Shown in pieces: positions 44,221 to 52,623 of a stretch of DNA of 64,000 nucleotides. Every line of letters starts with the position of its first letter. The stretch's first letter is position 1. A program made the position numbers and the translations under genes. The notes below the pieces were generated by a model. That model was not told the origin of the DNA. It did not search any database and saw nothing but the letters and a program-made list of their open reading frames with translations. This stretch comes from Bin87 sp026710825 (lineage in GTDB: Bacteria > Chloroflexota > Dehalococcoidia > Lucifugimonadales > UBA3495), in the NCBI GenBank assembly GCA_965232815.1, contig OZ247427.1, positions 2,728,001 through 2,792,000 of the forward strand, written 5' to 3'.

Positions 44221-44928
44221 ATGCCGGTCATTACCATCAACGGTGTCATAGGAAGCGGGACGCTGGAAATCGGCCACCTGGTCGCCCAGAACCTCGGTCT
44301 CAACTACGTTGACCGTTACATATTCTCTGAGGCGGCACGTCTGGTCGGCTCTCCAGTAGGTCAACTCATCGAAAAAGAACAGCGGGTGGTGCCTTTCCGC
44401 GAAAGGGTCGCCAGGTTCATGCAAGGGGTGCTGGAGCGCTCGGCGGTCGCAGGCGCAGGCGCGGAACCGTATTTCGGCCGCGGCATCGAAATGCTCCCGG
44501 CAGAGGCGTATACCGAGTTGGTATCTGACGCAGCGTCATCTTCTCCGGTGCACGATCGGGCGTTCATCGACGCCACCACTTCCGTCATCAAAGAACTGGC
44601 CGCGAGTGGCGACGTTGTGATCATCGGCCGTGGCAGCAACATGATCCTGGCTGACGTGCCGGGCGTAGTCCATGTGGGGTTGGTGGCTCCCATGGAGGTC
44701 CGGATCGATACCATGGCCAAGCGGGAGATGTTTTCCAATGCCGAAGCCCGCGCCTATGCTGAGGATCTGGAAAACGCCCGCCTGACCTTTTACCGTAAAT
44801 TCTTCCGCGTCAGCGCCAACGATCCCACGAATTTCCACCTTATGCTCAACATCGGCCGGATCTCGCAGAGCACCGCAGCAGAAATCATCGGGCACGCTAC
44901 CGAAGACATCGCAACCGCCGCCGCCTAG
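44221..44928 (+). CDS. Cytidylate kinase-like family protein
   Basis: 235 residues. The nucleotide loop is INGVIGSGTLEIGHLVAQ: it has GSG but Thr where the Walker A Lys is usual, matching the cytidylate kinase-like family (GSGG type) rather than Cmk itself. IIGRGSNMILADVPGVVHVGL follows as in the family. May have lost canonical kinase activity. ATG start; rhomboid gene follows 2 bp later. Confidence 0.82.
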   Translation: MPVITINGVIGSGTLEIGHLVAQNLGLNYVDRYIFSEAARLVGSPVGQLIEKEQRVVPFRERVARFMQGVLERSAVAGAGAEPYFGRGIEMLPAEAYTELVSDAASSSPVHDRAFIDATTSVIKELAASGDVVIIGRGSNMILADVPGVVHVGLVAPMEVRIDTMAKREMFSNAEARAYAEDLENARLTFYRKFFRVSANDPTNFHLMLNIGRISQSTAAEIIGHATEDIATAAA

Positions 44929-44930
44929 CC

Positions 44931-45749
44931 GTGCTGCCCATATCCGACGCGGGTCGCTATCGGGGCACGTTCCCATGGGTGAACGTTGTCCTGCTGGGGA
45001 TCAATTCGCTGGTATTCCTTTACGAAATCGCCATCGGCGGTTTCGGCTTCCTTTTCGGCGGCAGCAACCTCGATATCTTCGTCTTCTTCCTGACCTACGG
45101 GTTCATTCCCGCTGAATTGTCCTCCGGCCAGGCTTTCGAGAGTCTCGGCCTTGGTAGGGACGGCGGTATCAGCATTGCGACACCGATGCCCACCTGGGGC
45201 ACGCTCATATCATGCATGTTCATCCACGGTGGACTGATGCACTTCATCGGGAACATGCTCTTCCTGTGGGTATTCGGCGACAATATCGAGGACACTTTCG
45301 GCCACATCAAGTATCTGGTTTTCTACTTGGTGACCGGCGTCCTGGCCACATTGGCGCATTACGTCATCGACCCGGCGTCGCAAACGCCTCTGGTCGGCGC
45401 GAGCGGCGCGATTTCTGCCGTCATGGGAGCCTATCTGCTCCTTTACCCCGGGAACCGAATCCGCACCCTGATCATTTATTTCCTGATCACGGTCATCGAG
45501 TTGCGCGCCGTATGGCTGCTGCTAATCTGGTTCGGCCTGCAAACCATACAGGGCCTGATGTCAATCGGCGTTAGCGACCAGGTCAGCACCGCGTTCTTCG
45601 CGCACATCGGCGGGTTCGTGGTCGGAGCTGCGGTGGGGCTCGTAGTGAGGATGTTCCGCAGCGATCCGCGTGGTGGGGCCGGCTACCGCAGTGGCGGGTA
45701 CGGCGGCGATCGGCCAGCCCAATATTGGCGCGGGCGCCGAATCGATTGA
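44931..45749 (+). CDS. Rhomboid-family intramembrane serine protease
   Basis: 272 residues. About six membrane helices; the catalytic Ser lies in LVGASGAISAVMGAYLLLYP and the catalytic His in FFAHIGGFVVGAAVGL. Helix 2 HGGLMHFIGNMLFLWVFGDNIEDTFGH carries the conserved His-Asn pair. A GTG start sits 2 bp after the preceding stop. The C-terminus is Gly/Arg-rich. Cleaves membrane proteins in the bilayer; substrate unknown. Confidence 0.9.
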   Translation: MLPISDAGRYRGTFPWVNVVLLGINSLVFLYEIAIGGFGFLFGGSNLDIFVFFLTYGFIPAELSSGQAFESLGLGRDGGISIATPMPTWGTLISCMFIHGGLMHFIGNMLFLWVFGDNIEDTFGHIKYLVFYLVTGVLATLAHYVIDPASQTPLVGASGAISAVMGAYLLLYPGNRIRTLIIYFLITVIELRAVWLLLIWFGLQTIQGLMSIGVSDQVSTAFFAHIGGFVVGAAVGLVVRMFRSDPRGGAGYRSGGYGGDRPAQYWRGRRID

Positions 45750-45764
45750 CCGGAGCGTCGGGCG

Positions 45765-46652
45765 CTAGGCCTCCGGGAACGGTATCAATCCCAGGATTTC
45801 CCGCGCTTCCTGCGGCGTGGCCGGTTCCCGTCCGTGCAACCTCGCCATCGTGGTCGCCCACTCGATGTATTCTGCGTTGGACCCGGGCTGCGGATTGTTG
45901 GGCAAGTACGGGCTGTCCTCGAATCCCACCCGGATGTGGTAACCCGTAGCGATTGCGATGGCGCACAGCGGGAAAGTCTGCCCCATGCTGCTGTGGGTCA
46001 GCCAAGTAGCATCGGGGTAGTGTTCCCTGATGGTGTCCGCGATCAGCGTGTAGTTGCGCGGTGATCCGACCATGGCCTGGCGACCATCGCCCCAGTGGGC
46101 GCCGGGTTCCACAAGAAAATAGCGCGTGTCCTTGATGTAGCCCTCCCTCATCAAGGTGAACGCGTTGTTCACGTCGCCCATGTCGTGTACGGCCGGCTCA
46201 GGGAACGTCCCCCGTTGATAGCAGGCATCCAGGGTCGCCGTGATGTCTTCAAACGAGTTCGGAGATATGGAGGTGCGCCGACGTCCAGTCTCCGGATCCG
46301 GGCTCCAACGCACTCCCATCCCGAGGTTCAGGGACACCATTTCGACGGGCTGTGGAGTCTCCAGAAGGTAGCGTGTTACCGCCTCCACCGGGACGTGGGC
46401 TTGCCGAGCCGTCGTGTGGTTCAGTACCAGATCGCATTGCGCTCGTATCATCGCGTCGGTCTGGGCGTACCAGGTCGGATCGTAGTTGATGCCCCCGTCG
46501 GCCGTGCGCGCGTGGATATGCACAATGGAGGCTCCCGCCTCGTAGCAACGGATTGCCTCTTGCGCTACCTCTTCGGGAGTCCACGGTACGTTGGGGTTGT
46601 GCTCGCGCCCGCGGCTGCCATTCAAACATCCCTTGATGATGATCTTGTCCAT
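45765..46652 (-). CDS. BKACE-family (DUF849) beta-keto acid cleavage enzyme
   Basis: 295 residues. IIKGCLNGSRGREHNPNVPWTPEE at the N-terminus, IVHIHARTADGG and EPGAHWGDG form the zinc-binding TIM barrel of the 3-keto-5-aminohexanoate cleavage family. Condenses acetyl-CoA with a beta-keto acid and cleaves it; the exact acid depends on pocket residues and cannot be read here. Divergent from the molybdopterin hydroxylase gene. Confidence 0.88.
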   Translation of the reverse strand: MDKIIIKGCLNGSRGREHNPNVPWTPEEVAQEAIRCYEAGASIVHIHARTADGGINYDPTWYAQTDAMIRAQCDLVLNHTTARQAHVPVEAVTRYLLETPQPVEMVSLNLGMGVRWSPDPETGRRRTSISPNSFEDITATLDACYQRGTFPEPAVHDMGDVNNAFTLMREGYIKDTRYFLVEPGAHWGDGRQAMVGSPRNYTLIADTIREHYPDATWLTHSSMGQTFPLCAIAIATGYHIRVGFEDSPYLPNNPQPGSNAEYIEWATTMARLHGREPATPQEAREILGLIPFPEA

Positions 46653-46681
46653 CGTCGTCCGTCCCGCTGATGATTTGATCT

Positions 46682-46789
46682 TGACCTATGGCTGGCTTTC
46701 CGGATATTTCGCTTGATCCCTCGGACCTGGTCGGTATTTTTCCGCACCGATTTCGGCGAGCCACTCAGGTTCGTCCGCTATGCTATCAT
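46682..46789 (+). promoter_or_regulatory. Candidate promoters before the XDH-family gene
   Basis: TTGACC (46682-46687), 17 bp, ATATTT (46705-46710) is one candidate; an extended -10 TGCTATCAT (46781-46789) is another. The remainder of the 214-bp divergent gap contains nothing else recognisable. Confidence 0.35.
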
Positions 46790-46866
46790 AGGCCGGCCGG
46801 GGCCGCTGACCACCGCTTTCCCGGTATTTCATTCTCTTTTTTAATGGTTTCACGGAGGATTCACCG

Positions 46867-49191
46867 ATGCTGGACTACACGCCCAACATGGTTCTGACTA
46901 GCGACAAACAGTACAAGGTCGTTGGCACGCGTCCGGTGCGCCACGACGGCGCCGACAAGGTCACTGGCCTGGCGCGTTACAGCGCCGACCTCAACCTGCC
47001 CGGGATGTTGTACGGTAAAGTCTTGCGCAGTCCCCACGCGCACGCCCGCATCAAGTCGATCGATACGAGCAGGGCCGAGGCCATGCCCGGAGTGCGCGCC
47101 GTTGTAACCGGCGCCGACATCGTCGAACCCGCCGGCCGCGCCTCAGACCTGGCCGAAGGCGCCATGATCAACTTCAAGTTCCTGAGCAATAACATCATGG
47201 CCCAGGACAAGGCGCTGTACAAAGGCCATGCCATAGCTGCGGTTGCAGCGATCAATTCTCATCTCGCCGAGGAAGCCCTGGCACAGATTGACGTTGAGTA
47301 CGAGGTGCTGCCGCCGGTCATGCGCGCCGCCGAAGCCATGGCGGAGGGTGCCACACTGGTCCACGAACGCCTCGCCGGAGGTCATTCTGCAGCAACCCGA
47401 GCCGGCGGTATCCTCGACGACGATGACGCCACCCAGGGCACCAACGTCGCCAACCACTTCGAGTTCCGCATGGGCGACATGGACTCGGGATTTGCCGACG
47501 CCGACGTTGTGGTCGAGCGGAGTGTATCCACGTCCGCAGTCCACCAGGGCTATATCGAGCCGCACGCTGGCACCGCGATGTGGCACGATGACGGCAACCT
47601 GACAATATGGTCCAGCAGTCAGGGGCATTTCACGGTCCGCGATCACACCGCCCGGTTGGTGGGCATCCCCGTTTCCAAGGTCAAGGCGATTCCCATGGAA
47701 ATTGGCGGAGGGTTTGGAGCCAAGCTGGCCGTGTACATGGAGCCGGTCGCGGCCCTGCTGGCCCGGAAGGCCCACGCGCCAGTCAAGCTCGCCATGAACC
47801 GAACCGAGGTGTTTGAGGCCTCGGGTCCCACTTCTGGGACCGAGATTTCATGCCGGATTGGCGCCACCAACGAGGGCAAGATAACCGCAGCCGAAGTCCA
47901 TCTGACCTTCGAAGCCGGCGCATTCCCCGGTTCGCCAGTGCCCGGCGCGGCCAACTGCGTGCTTGCGGCCTACGACATCCCAAATACGTACATCGAGGGG
48001 TACGACATCGTCGTCAACCGCCCCAAGACCGCTGCCTACCGCGCGCCCGGTTCACCGGCCGCTGCGTACTGCGTTGAAGTCGCGCTGGACGAATTGGCCG
48101 AAAAACTCGGCATTGATCCTCTCGACCTGCGACTCATGAACAGCGCCAAGGAAGGCACCCGTCGCTCCACCGGTCCGTTGACCCCCACGGTGGGCTACAT
48201 CGAAACGTTGGAGGCCACCAAGGCCCACCCGCACTACAGCGCGCCAAAAGGCGGCAAACGCCATGGGCGGGGCGTGGCATCCGGGTTCTGGGGCAACAAC
48301 ACCGGCCCGGCGGCGGCTGTCGCGCTGGTCAACCCTGATGGCACCGTTACCCTCACCGAGGGTTCGCCGGATATCGGAGGCACGCGCGCGTCGGTCTCGC
48401 AACAGTTGGCTGAGGTGCTCGGAATCCCCGTCGAGGACGTAAATCCGCAGATCGGAGACACCGACAGCATCGGTTTCACCTCGAATACCGGCGGCAGCAG
48501 CGTTACTTTCAAAACCGGTTTCGCCGCTTACACCGCTGCACAGGACATCAGGCAGCAGATGATCGCTCGGGCCGCCCGCATTTGGGAGGTCGAGCCGGAA
48601 GAGGTGGAGTTTGAGGACGGCGTTCTCAAGCACCGCGCTGACGATCAGCTTCAGATGACTTTCCAACAGTTGGCTGCTCGCCAGGTACCGACCGGTGGCC
48701 CCATCGTGGGACGCGGCGGAGTAAACCCAGGCGGAGCCGGGCCGTGCATCGGCGTTCATATCGTAGACGTGGAAGTGGACGAAGACACCGGCAAGGTTGA
48801 CATCGTGCGCTACACCGCCGTTCAGGACGCCGGCAAGGCGATTCACCCGTCTTACGTGGAAGGCCAGATCCAGGGCGGAGCAGTGCAAGGCATTGGCTGG
48901 GCGCTCAATGAGGAGTACTACACCAACGATCAGGGCCACATGGTCAACTCCAGCTTCCTGGACTACCGGATGCCCACCAGCCTGGACCTTCCCATGATCG
49001 ACACCTGCATCGTTGAGGTAGATAACCCCAACCATCCCTACGGCGTGCGCGGCGTCGGTGAGGTGCCGATAGTCCCTCCCATGGCCGCCATTGCCAACGC
49101 CATATACGACGCCATCGGGGTACGCCTGACCGTGCTTCCCATGAACCCGGGCAACGTGCTGGAAGCGCTCTGGGAAAAGAACGGCGGCTAG
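46867..49191 (+). CDS. Xanthine dehydrogenase-family protein, molybdopterin-binding subunit
   Basis: 774 residues, full size for the large subunit. PVRHDGADKVTGLARYSAD is the aldehyde oxidase a/b hammerhead start. The MoCo site blocks GGGFGAKLAVYMEP, AYRAPGSPAAAY, GSPDIGGTRASVSQQLAE and the C-terminal active-site Glu in GVRGVGEVPIVPP (usual GEPP) are present. It normally needs FAD and [2Fe-2S] subunits, which are not in the window. A MoaD-like gene follows. Substrate unknown. Confidence 0.9.
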   Translation: MLDYTPNMVLTSDKQYKVVGTRPVRHDGADKVTGLARYSADLNLPGMLYGKVLRSPHAHARIKSIDTSRAEAMPGVRAVVTGADIVEPAGRASDLAEGAMINFKFLSNNIMAQDKALYKGHAIAAVAAINSHLAEEALAQIDVEYEVLPPVMRAAEAMAEGATLVHERLAGGHSAATRAGGILDDDDATQGTNVANHFEFRMGDMDSGFADADVVVERSVSTSAVHQGYIEPHAGTAMWHDDGNLTIWSSSQGHFTVRDHTARLVGIPVSKVKAIPMEIGGGFGAKLAVYMEPVAALLARKAHAPVKLAMNRTEVFEASGPTSGTEISCRIGATNEGKITAAEVHLTFEAGAFPGSPVPGAANCVLAAYDIPNTYIEGYDIVVNRPKTAAYRAPGSPAAAYCVEVALDELAEKLGIDPLDLRLMNSAKEGTRRSTGPLTPTVGYIETLEATKAHPHYSAPKGGKRHGRGVASGFWGNNTGPAAAVALVNPDGTVTLTEGSPDIGGTRASVSQQLAEVLGIPVEDVNPQIGDTDSIGFTSNTGGSSVTFKTGFAAYTAAQDIRQQMIARAARIWEVEPEEVEFEDGVLKHRADDQLQMTFQQLAARQVPTGGPIVGRGGVNPGGAGPCIGVHIVDVEVDEDTGKVDIVRYTAVQDAGKAIHPSYVEGQIQGGAVQGIGWALNEEYYTNDQGHMVNSSFLDYRMPTSLDLPMIDTCIVEVDNPNHPYGVRGVGEVPIVPPMAAIANAIYDAIGVRLTVLPMNPGNVLEALWEKNGG

Positions 49192-49202
49192 ATCAAAGAT
49201 AA

Positions 49203-49224
49203 GGGGCGAATACTCATTCGCCCC
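49203..49224. terminator. GGGGCG-family hairpin between XDH and MoaD-like genes
   Basis: GGGGCGAAT (49203-49211) and ATTCGCCCC (49216-49224), perfect stem with a 4-nt loop. No T run; could be a processing hairpin inside the transcript. Confidence 0.6.
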
Positions 49225-49246
49225 CGCATGAAACCAACCAGAGGGA

Positions 49247-49522
49247 ATGAAATTGCCCGACGTTTGGATACCCGCACAGATGCAGCGGATCACCGGAGCG
49301 CCGGACCGGGTACAGGTCGAAGGGGCTACGGTGCGCCAGGTGATCAATAACCTGGAGCGCATGCACCCCGGCATCAAGGAGCTCCTCTACGACGAGGAGC
49401 TGGACGACATAACGCCAGGGCTTGCGGTGATCGTCGACGGTGACGTCAGCCAACTCGGCCTGATGGAGCGAGTCAACGACGACACCGAGATGCATTTCCT
49501 GCCCGCCATCGGCGGCGGATAG
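49247..49522 (+). CDS. MoaD/ThiS-family small sulfur-carrier protein
   Basis: 91 residues. DVWIPAQMQRITG and GATVRQVINNLERMHPGIKELL form the ubiquitin-like fold; the C-terminus ends in Gly-Gly (PAIGGG), needed for adenylation and thiocarboxylation. AGAGGGA ribosome site. It lies 56 bp after the orphan XDH-family subunit, so it may supply sulfur for the molybdopterin, or may be a generic carrier of unknown partner. Confidence 0.85.
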   Translation: MKLPDVWIPAQMQRITGAPDRVQVEGATVRQVINNLERMHPGIKELLYDEELDDITPGLAVIVDGDVSQLGLMERVNDDTEMHFLPAIGGG

Positions 49523-49544
49523 CCTGTTCGGACACAATGCAAAA

Positions 49545-49572
49545 AAAGGGACGACTGAACGGTCGTCCCTTT
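49545..49572. terminator. Bidirectional intrinsic terminator between MoaD-like and DUF3352 genes
   Basis: AAAGGGACGAC (49545-49555) and GTCGTCCCTTT (49562-49572), loop TGAACG, flanked by A and T runs. It serves both convergent genes. Confidence 0.85.
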
Positions 49573-49575
49573 CGT

Positions 49576-51384
49576 TTATTGGGGAAACAGCGTCAGCACG
49601 GTCGCCGTGCGACTGTAGTCTGTTTCGATTTCGGAACTGAATGCGACTACACCCAAGGTTTCGTCGATAACCTGGAATCTGTCCGCGTTATTTCCGAAAC
49701 CTTCCGCGCCGACCTGATCCACAATGCGCGAGACAGCGATGTAACCCAGAATCTGGCGGGCGGGCGGGAGATGCGACAAGGCTCGGTTGAATTCATCGTC
49801 AGATGCCAGGCCATCGCCCCCGCCGTTCTGCAATTCCACGGTGGTGGTCAAGGCGTCTTCGGTGCTACCAATGGTCAAGTATCCATCGTGCAGCACGTAG
49901 CCGGGCCGGTATCCGATGCGGCCTCCCGCCAGGTCGCCGAACTGGTTCAGATCGAAAACCTCAGCGTCGTTTTCGGCGCCCACGTCGATGCCTTCCGGCA
50001 TCAAGCCGACGAAATTGGTCAACAAGTCGGCCACCTCGGCCATCGTGTCAGCCAACGGTTCGCCTCCTTCCTGGTTGTAGGACAACATCACCGTCAGGTC
50101 GACTGGGTTTCCCGTTGGATCTGCCGCAACACCGCGGAAATCGAAATCGCGCACGCCCACGATCAAATTCCCGTCAAGGTGACCGAAAAAGTCCTTCTCC
50201 AAGTCAATGCCGGTGAACTGCTTCGCCAGGTTGAAACCCAGATCCAGGGCGTCCGAGAGTGTCGCATCGGCGGACAGCGCAGGGCCGCTGTCAGGCGTCA
50301 TGCCGTCCAGGCTATCGTTGATCTCTTCAATCATCGCGGCGTCTGGCAACACGTCCCGCAGATAATACTCCGAAAGCACCTTCCTCCAGTTGTCGACGTT
50401 GGGGTCAAAACTGGCGGCCATGAAGCCAAATGTATCTTGTGGCAGGATGGCTGCGGGGTCGGCCAGATCGGGCACATTGAGCCCCAGGTCGCTCACGGTT
50501 GGAGACACCATTTCTACCACCAGGCCTCGCTCAACCCAGCTCCCTGATATTGCGACCCACTCTGGCGCATGTTCGGCAAAGGCTGCCGGCCCAATTACCC
50601 CCGGGATCGCGGGCGCAAAAAATTGGTCCTCTTCGCCGATCGCGTCCAGAGCTGCGTGATAGTTGACGTATCCCGAATGAAAACGTTTTTCTGGCAACGC
50701 CGCCCGAGCCTGAGCGAAAATTTCAGTGCCGGCGAGCGAGTCTTCATTACCGCCGTTGATGCGGTCCAGGATGGAGATAAGAGTCGTGGTGTCGGTGGCG
50801 TAAACCAGCCAGTCGCCTGATACCGAGTAGGCTTGGTAAGCCGATTCGTCTTCGAAGATCGTGACGCCGGCATGGGAATGAGTCTCGAAATCAGCGTTGG
50901 TTTGATCCTCCATGTATCGCATCCACTTTTCCATAAAATTCTCGGCGGCATCTTTGTCGCGAACCCCGACGGTAACCGCCGCTCTTATCGTTTCCGCTCC
51001 GGGATCATAATCGATGACGCCTCCCGAAATCTCCGGACCAACCCAGGGCAGCACCTCTTCATCGAAATCGATGCCGGTTTCGTCGAGGAAATCAATCTTG
51101 GCCTCCTCGACGAAATCCTCGAATCCGGGGTATTCGTTCAGTCGGCCCCAGATATCCTGCATGTCGGCGATCTGCCCCTCGCCCGGAACCAACGTGATCC
51201 ACCCGTAGGCCATGGTGTCCGGAGGGTAAAACCGGGCGGAGTATTCCGGCTCCCTGGCGCCCGCCAACAGAGCGAGCAGCGGCCCAGGGATCGGGACCAG
51301 CCGGAAATACATCAACGTACCCGCCGCTACCGCTGTGACGATGATGACCGCGACTGCAACGCCCAGAATCTTCCACCCCGACAT
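49576..51384 (-). CDS. DUF3352 domain protein, membrane-anchored
   Basis: 602 residues. One N-terminal membrane segment (about 5-27), then a large external domain. PDTMAYGWITLVPGEGQ and PQDTFGFMAASFDPNVDNW, with TDTTTLISILDRINGGNEDSLAGTE-like blocks, match DUF3352, known in Chloroflexota and cyanobacteria but of unknown role. Divergent from the cobalamin riboswitch promoter. Confidence 0.83.
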   Translation of the reverse strand: MSGWKILGVAVAVIIVTAVAAGTLMYFRLVPIPGPLLALLAGAREPEYSARFYPPDTMAYGWITLVPGEGQIADMQDIWGRLNEYPGFEDFVEEAKIDFLDETGIDFDEEVLPWVGPEISGGVIDYDPGAETIRAAVTVGVRDKDAAENFMEKWMRYMEDQTNADFETHSHAGVTIFEDESAYQAYSVSGDWLVYATDTTTLISILDRINGGNEDSLAGTEIFAQARAALPEKRFHSGYVNYHAALDAIGEEDQFFAPAIPGVIGPAAFAEHAPEWVAISGSWVERGLVVEMVSPTVSDLGLNVPDLADPAAILPQDTFGFMAASFDPNVDNWRKVLSEYYLRDVLPDAAMIEEINDSLDGMTPDSGPALSADATLSDALDLGFNLAKQFTGIDLEKDFFGHLDGNLIVGVRDFDFRGVAADPTGNPVDLTVMLSYNQEGGEPLADTMAEVADLLTNFVGLMPEGIDVGAENDAEVFDLNQFGDLAGGRIGYRPGYVLHDGYLTIGSTEDALTTTVELQNGGGDGLASDDEFNRALSHLPPARQILGYIAVSRIVDQVGAEGFGNNADRFQVIDETLGVVAFSSEIETDYSRTATVLTLFPQ

Positions 51385-51522
51385 CGCAACACCTCTCTTG
51401 ATAGATCAAAACATCAAGATAGTCTAACAACCGGATGGGCTTTGTTCACCAGCGCGGGCCAACAACGAGCCGCCAGTAATTGCGAAGCGGATCCTCCCTT
51501 CGATTTATCAAGCAGCGTCCCG

Positions 51523-51551
51523 TTGACAAGCGTTCCGCCCGCAGATACATT
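51523..51551 (+). promoter_or_regulatory. Promoter of the cobalamin riboswitch operon
   Basis: TTGACA (51523-51528), exactly 17 bp, TACATT (51546-51551). Start expected near 51558, about 32 nt before the riboswitch P1 helix. Confidence 0.7.
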
Positions 51552-51589
51552 GTGAGCGGTGCTTGGCACCATTTAAATCTTGAAGTTCT

Positions 51590-51764
51590 GCACCGGGCGC
51601 CACTACCCAGTTCGGCTTAATTGGGAAGGCGGTGAAATTCCGTCGCGGTTGCGCCACTGTAAACGGGGAGCCGGTCGACAATAGCCACTACCTGCTGGAC
51701 AGATCCACAGGCGGGAAGGAGTCGGCGAGGCTTGGAGCCGTAAGCCAGGAGACCTGCCCGGTGC
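51590..51764 (+). promoter_or_regulatory. Cobalamin riboswitch aptamer
   Basis: P1 is a perfect 9-bp helix, GCACCGGGC (51590-51598) with GCCCGGTGC (51756-51764). Inside are the hallmark blocks GGGAAGGCGGTGAAATTCCG, CGGTTGCGCCACTGTAA, CCACTACCTG, GGGAAGG and AGCCAGGAGACCTGCC, in the order expected for the AdoCbl/MeCbl-sensing family. Strong match by motif. Confidence 0.95.
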
Positions 51765-51791
51765 TACCTTGGAAACCCGCTCTGCGCAGAA

Positions 51792-51871
51792 CAGGGTCGT
51801 TCCCAATGGCATCGTCCCGCGTTCCTGTTGGAAGATGCTTGCCCGTTGAGAACGTGGCGCTCACGACCCTG
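51792..51871 (+). promoter_or_regulatory. Riboswitch expression platform: antiterminator
   Basis: CAGGGTCGT (51792-51800) pairs perfectly with ACGACCCTG (51863-51871), which overlaps the left arm of the terminator (51866-51872). An alternative helix, AACAGG (51790-51795) with CCTGTT (51824-51829), would free the terminator. These are predictions by eye. Confidence 0.65.
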
Positions 51872-51896
51872 GCACAGCGAACTGTCCAGGGTTTTT
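51866..51896 (+). terminator. Riboswitch-controlled terminator before cbiE
   Basis: ACCCTGG plus ACAG (one bulged C) pairs with CTGT plus CCAGGGT around a CGAA loop, then TTTT. It lies 27 bp before the cbiE ATG; forms when the antiterminator is not made. Confidence 0.75.
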
Positions 51897-51922
51897 GATT
51901 CACGCGACTCACCAGGAAAAAA

Positions 51923-52621
51923 ATGGCAACATCTCCAACAGGCATCACCATGACCGTCGTGGCCGTGGGGCCCGGCGATCCTCAGTTCCTGACTGAAAAG
52001 GGCCGTCAAGCCCTGGCTGAGGCCGACCTGGTGGTGGGTTTCAAAACGGTGCTCGACGTGGTGTCTGGGCACACTGGCGACGCCGAGGTCCGCCCAATGG
52101 CGTACCGCGATCAAGAGGCGGTCTTGGACTACACCCAGGAACAGGCAACGCAAGGAAAAGCCTGTGTGGTCTGCGTCTGGGGAGACCTGAACGTGTCCGC
52201 CAAGGAGTTGCTCAATCGGGTCCGACGCCGGGCCGAAACTGTGACATTGGTGCCCGGCATCAGCAGTGTGCAGATCGCTTGCGCCCGCGCCGGGATTTCG
52301 CTCGAAGAATCCCTGTTCATCACACTGCATCAGAGGTGGGATCGCGGTTCCGAGTTGGGCGAACTTGTTGACACCCTGCGGCAGGGTCGGCGCAATGTAA
52401 TCCTGTTGCCGCGACCGTTCGATTTCATGCCGCCGGCTATCGCCGCGAACGCCGTTGATGATGGCGCCGATCCGGATCAGCGGGTGACGGTGTTCCAACG
52501 GCTCTCGCTGCCGGACGAACAGCGTTGGGACGGCACGTTGTCCGAGTGCGCCCAACTCCCTGACGAATTCAGCGACCTGTCCATAATGGTGTTCCCACGT
52601 CCCGCTGGCGATCACGACTAA
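51923..52621 (+). CDS. cbiE: Precorrin/cobalt-precorrin C5-methyltransferase (CbiE-like)
   Basis: 232 residues. VVAVGPGDPQFLTEKGRQAL with the tetrapyrrole-methylase SAM-binding loop, VVCVWGDLNVSAKELLNRV, and TLVPGISSVQIACARAG match CbiE-type methylases. It carries no fused CbiT/CobL decarboxylase half; no cbiT is in the window. Ribosome site AGGAAAAAA. First gene under the riboswitch; 2 bp before cobN. Confidence 0.88.
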   Translation: MATSPTGITMTVVAVGPGDPQFLTEKGRQALAEADLVVGFKTVLDVVSGHTGDAEVRPMAYRDQEAVLDYTQEQATQGKACVVCVWGDLNVSAKELLNRVRRRAETVTLVPGISSVQIACARAGISLEESLFITLHQRWDRGSELGELVDTLRQGRRNVILLPRPFDFMPPAIAANAVDDGADPDQRVTVFQRLSLPDEQRWDGTLSECAQLPDEFSDLSIMVFPRPAGDHD

Positions 52622-52623
52622 CC

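Noticed and set aside
44221..44928. Loss of the Walker A Lys in the kinase-like protein as a striking defect
   Set aside because: The cytidylate kinase-like family is known for GSGG-type loops, so this is not unusual.
48052..49377. 441-residue minus-strand open frame opposite the XDH-family gene
   Set aside because: Shadow frame of the molybdopterin subunit; no ribosome site and no motif.
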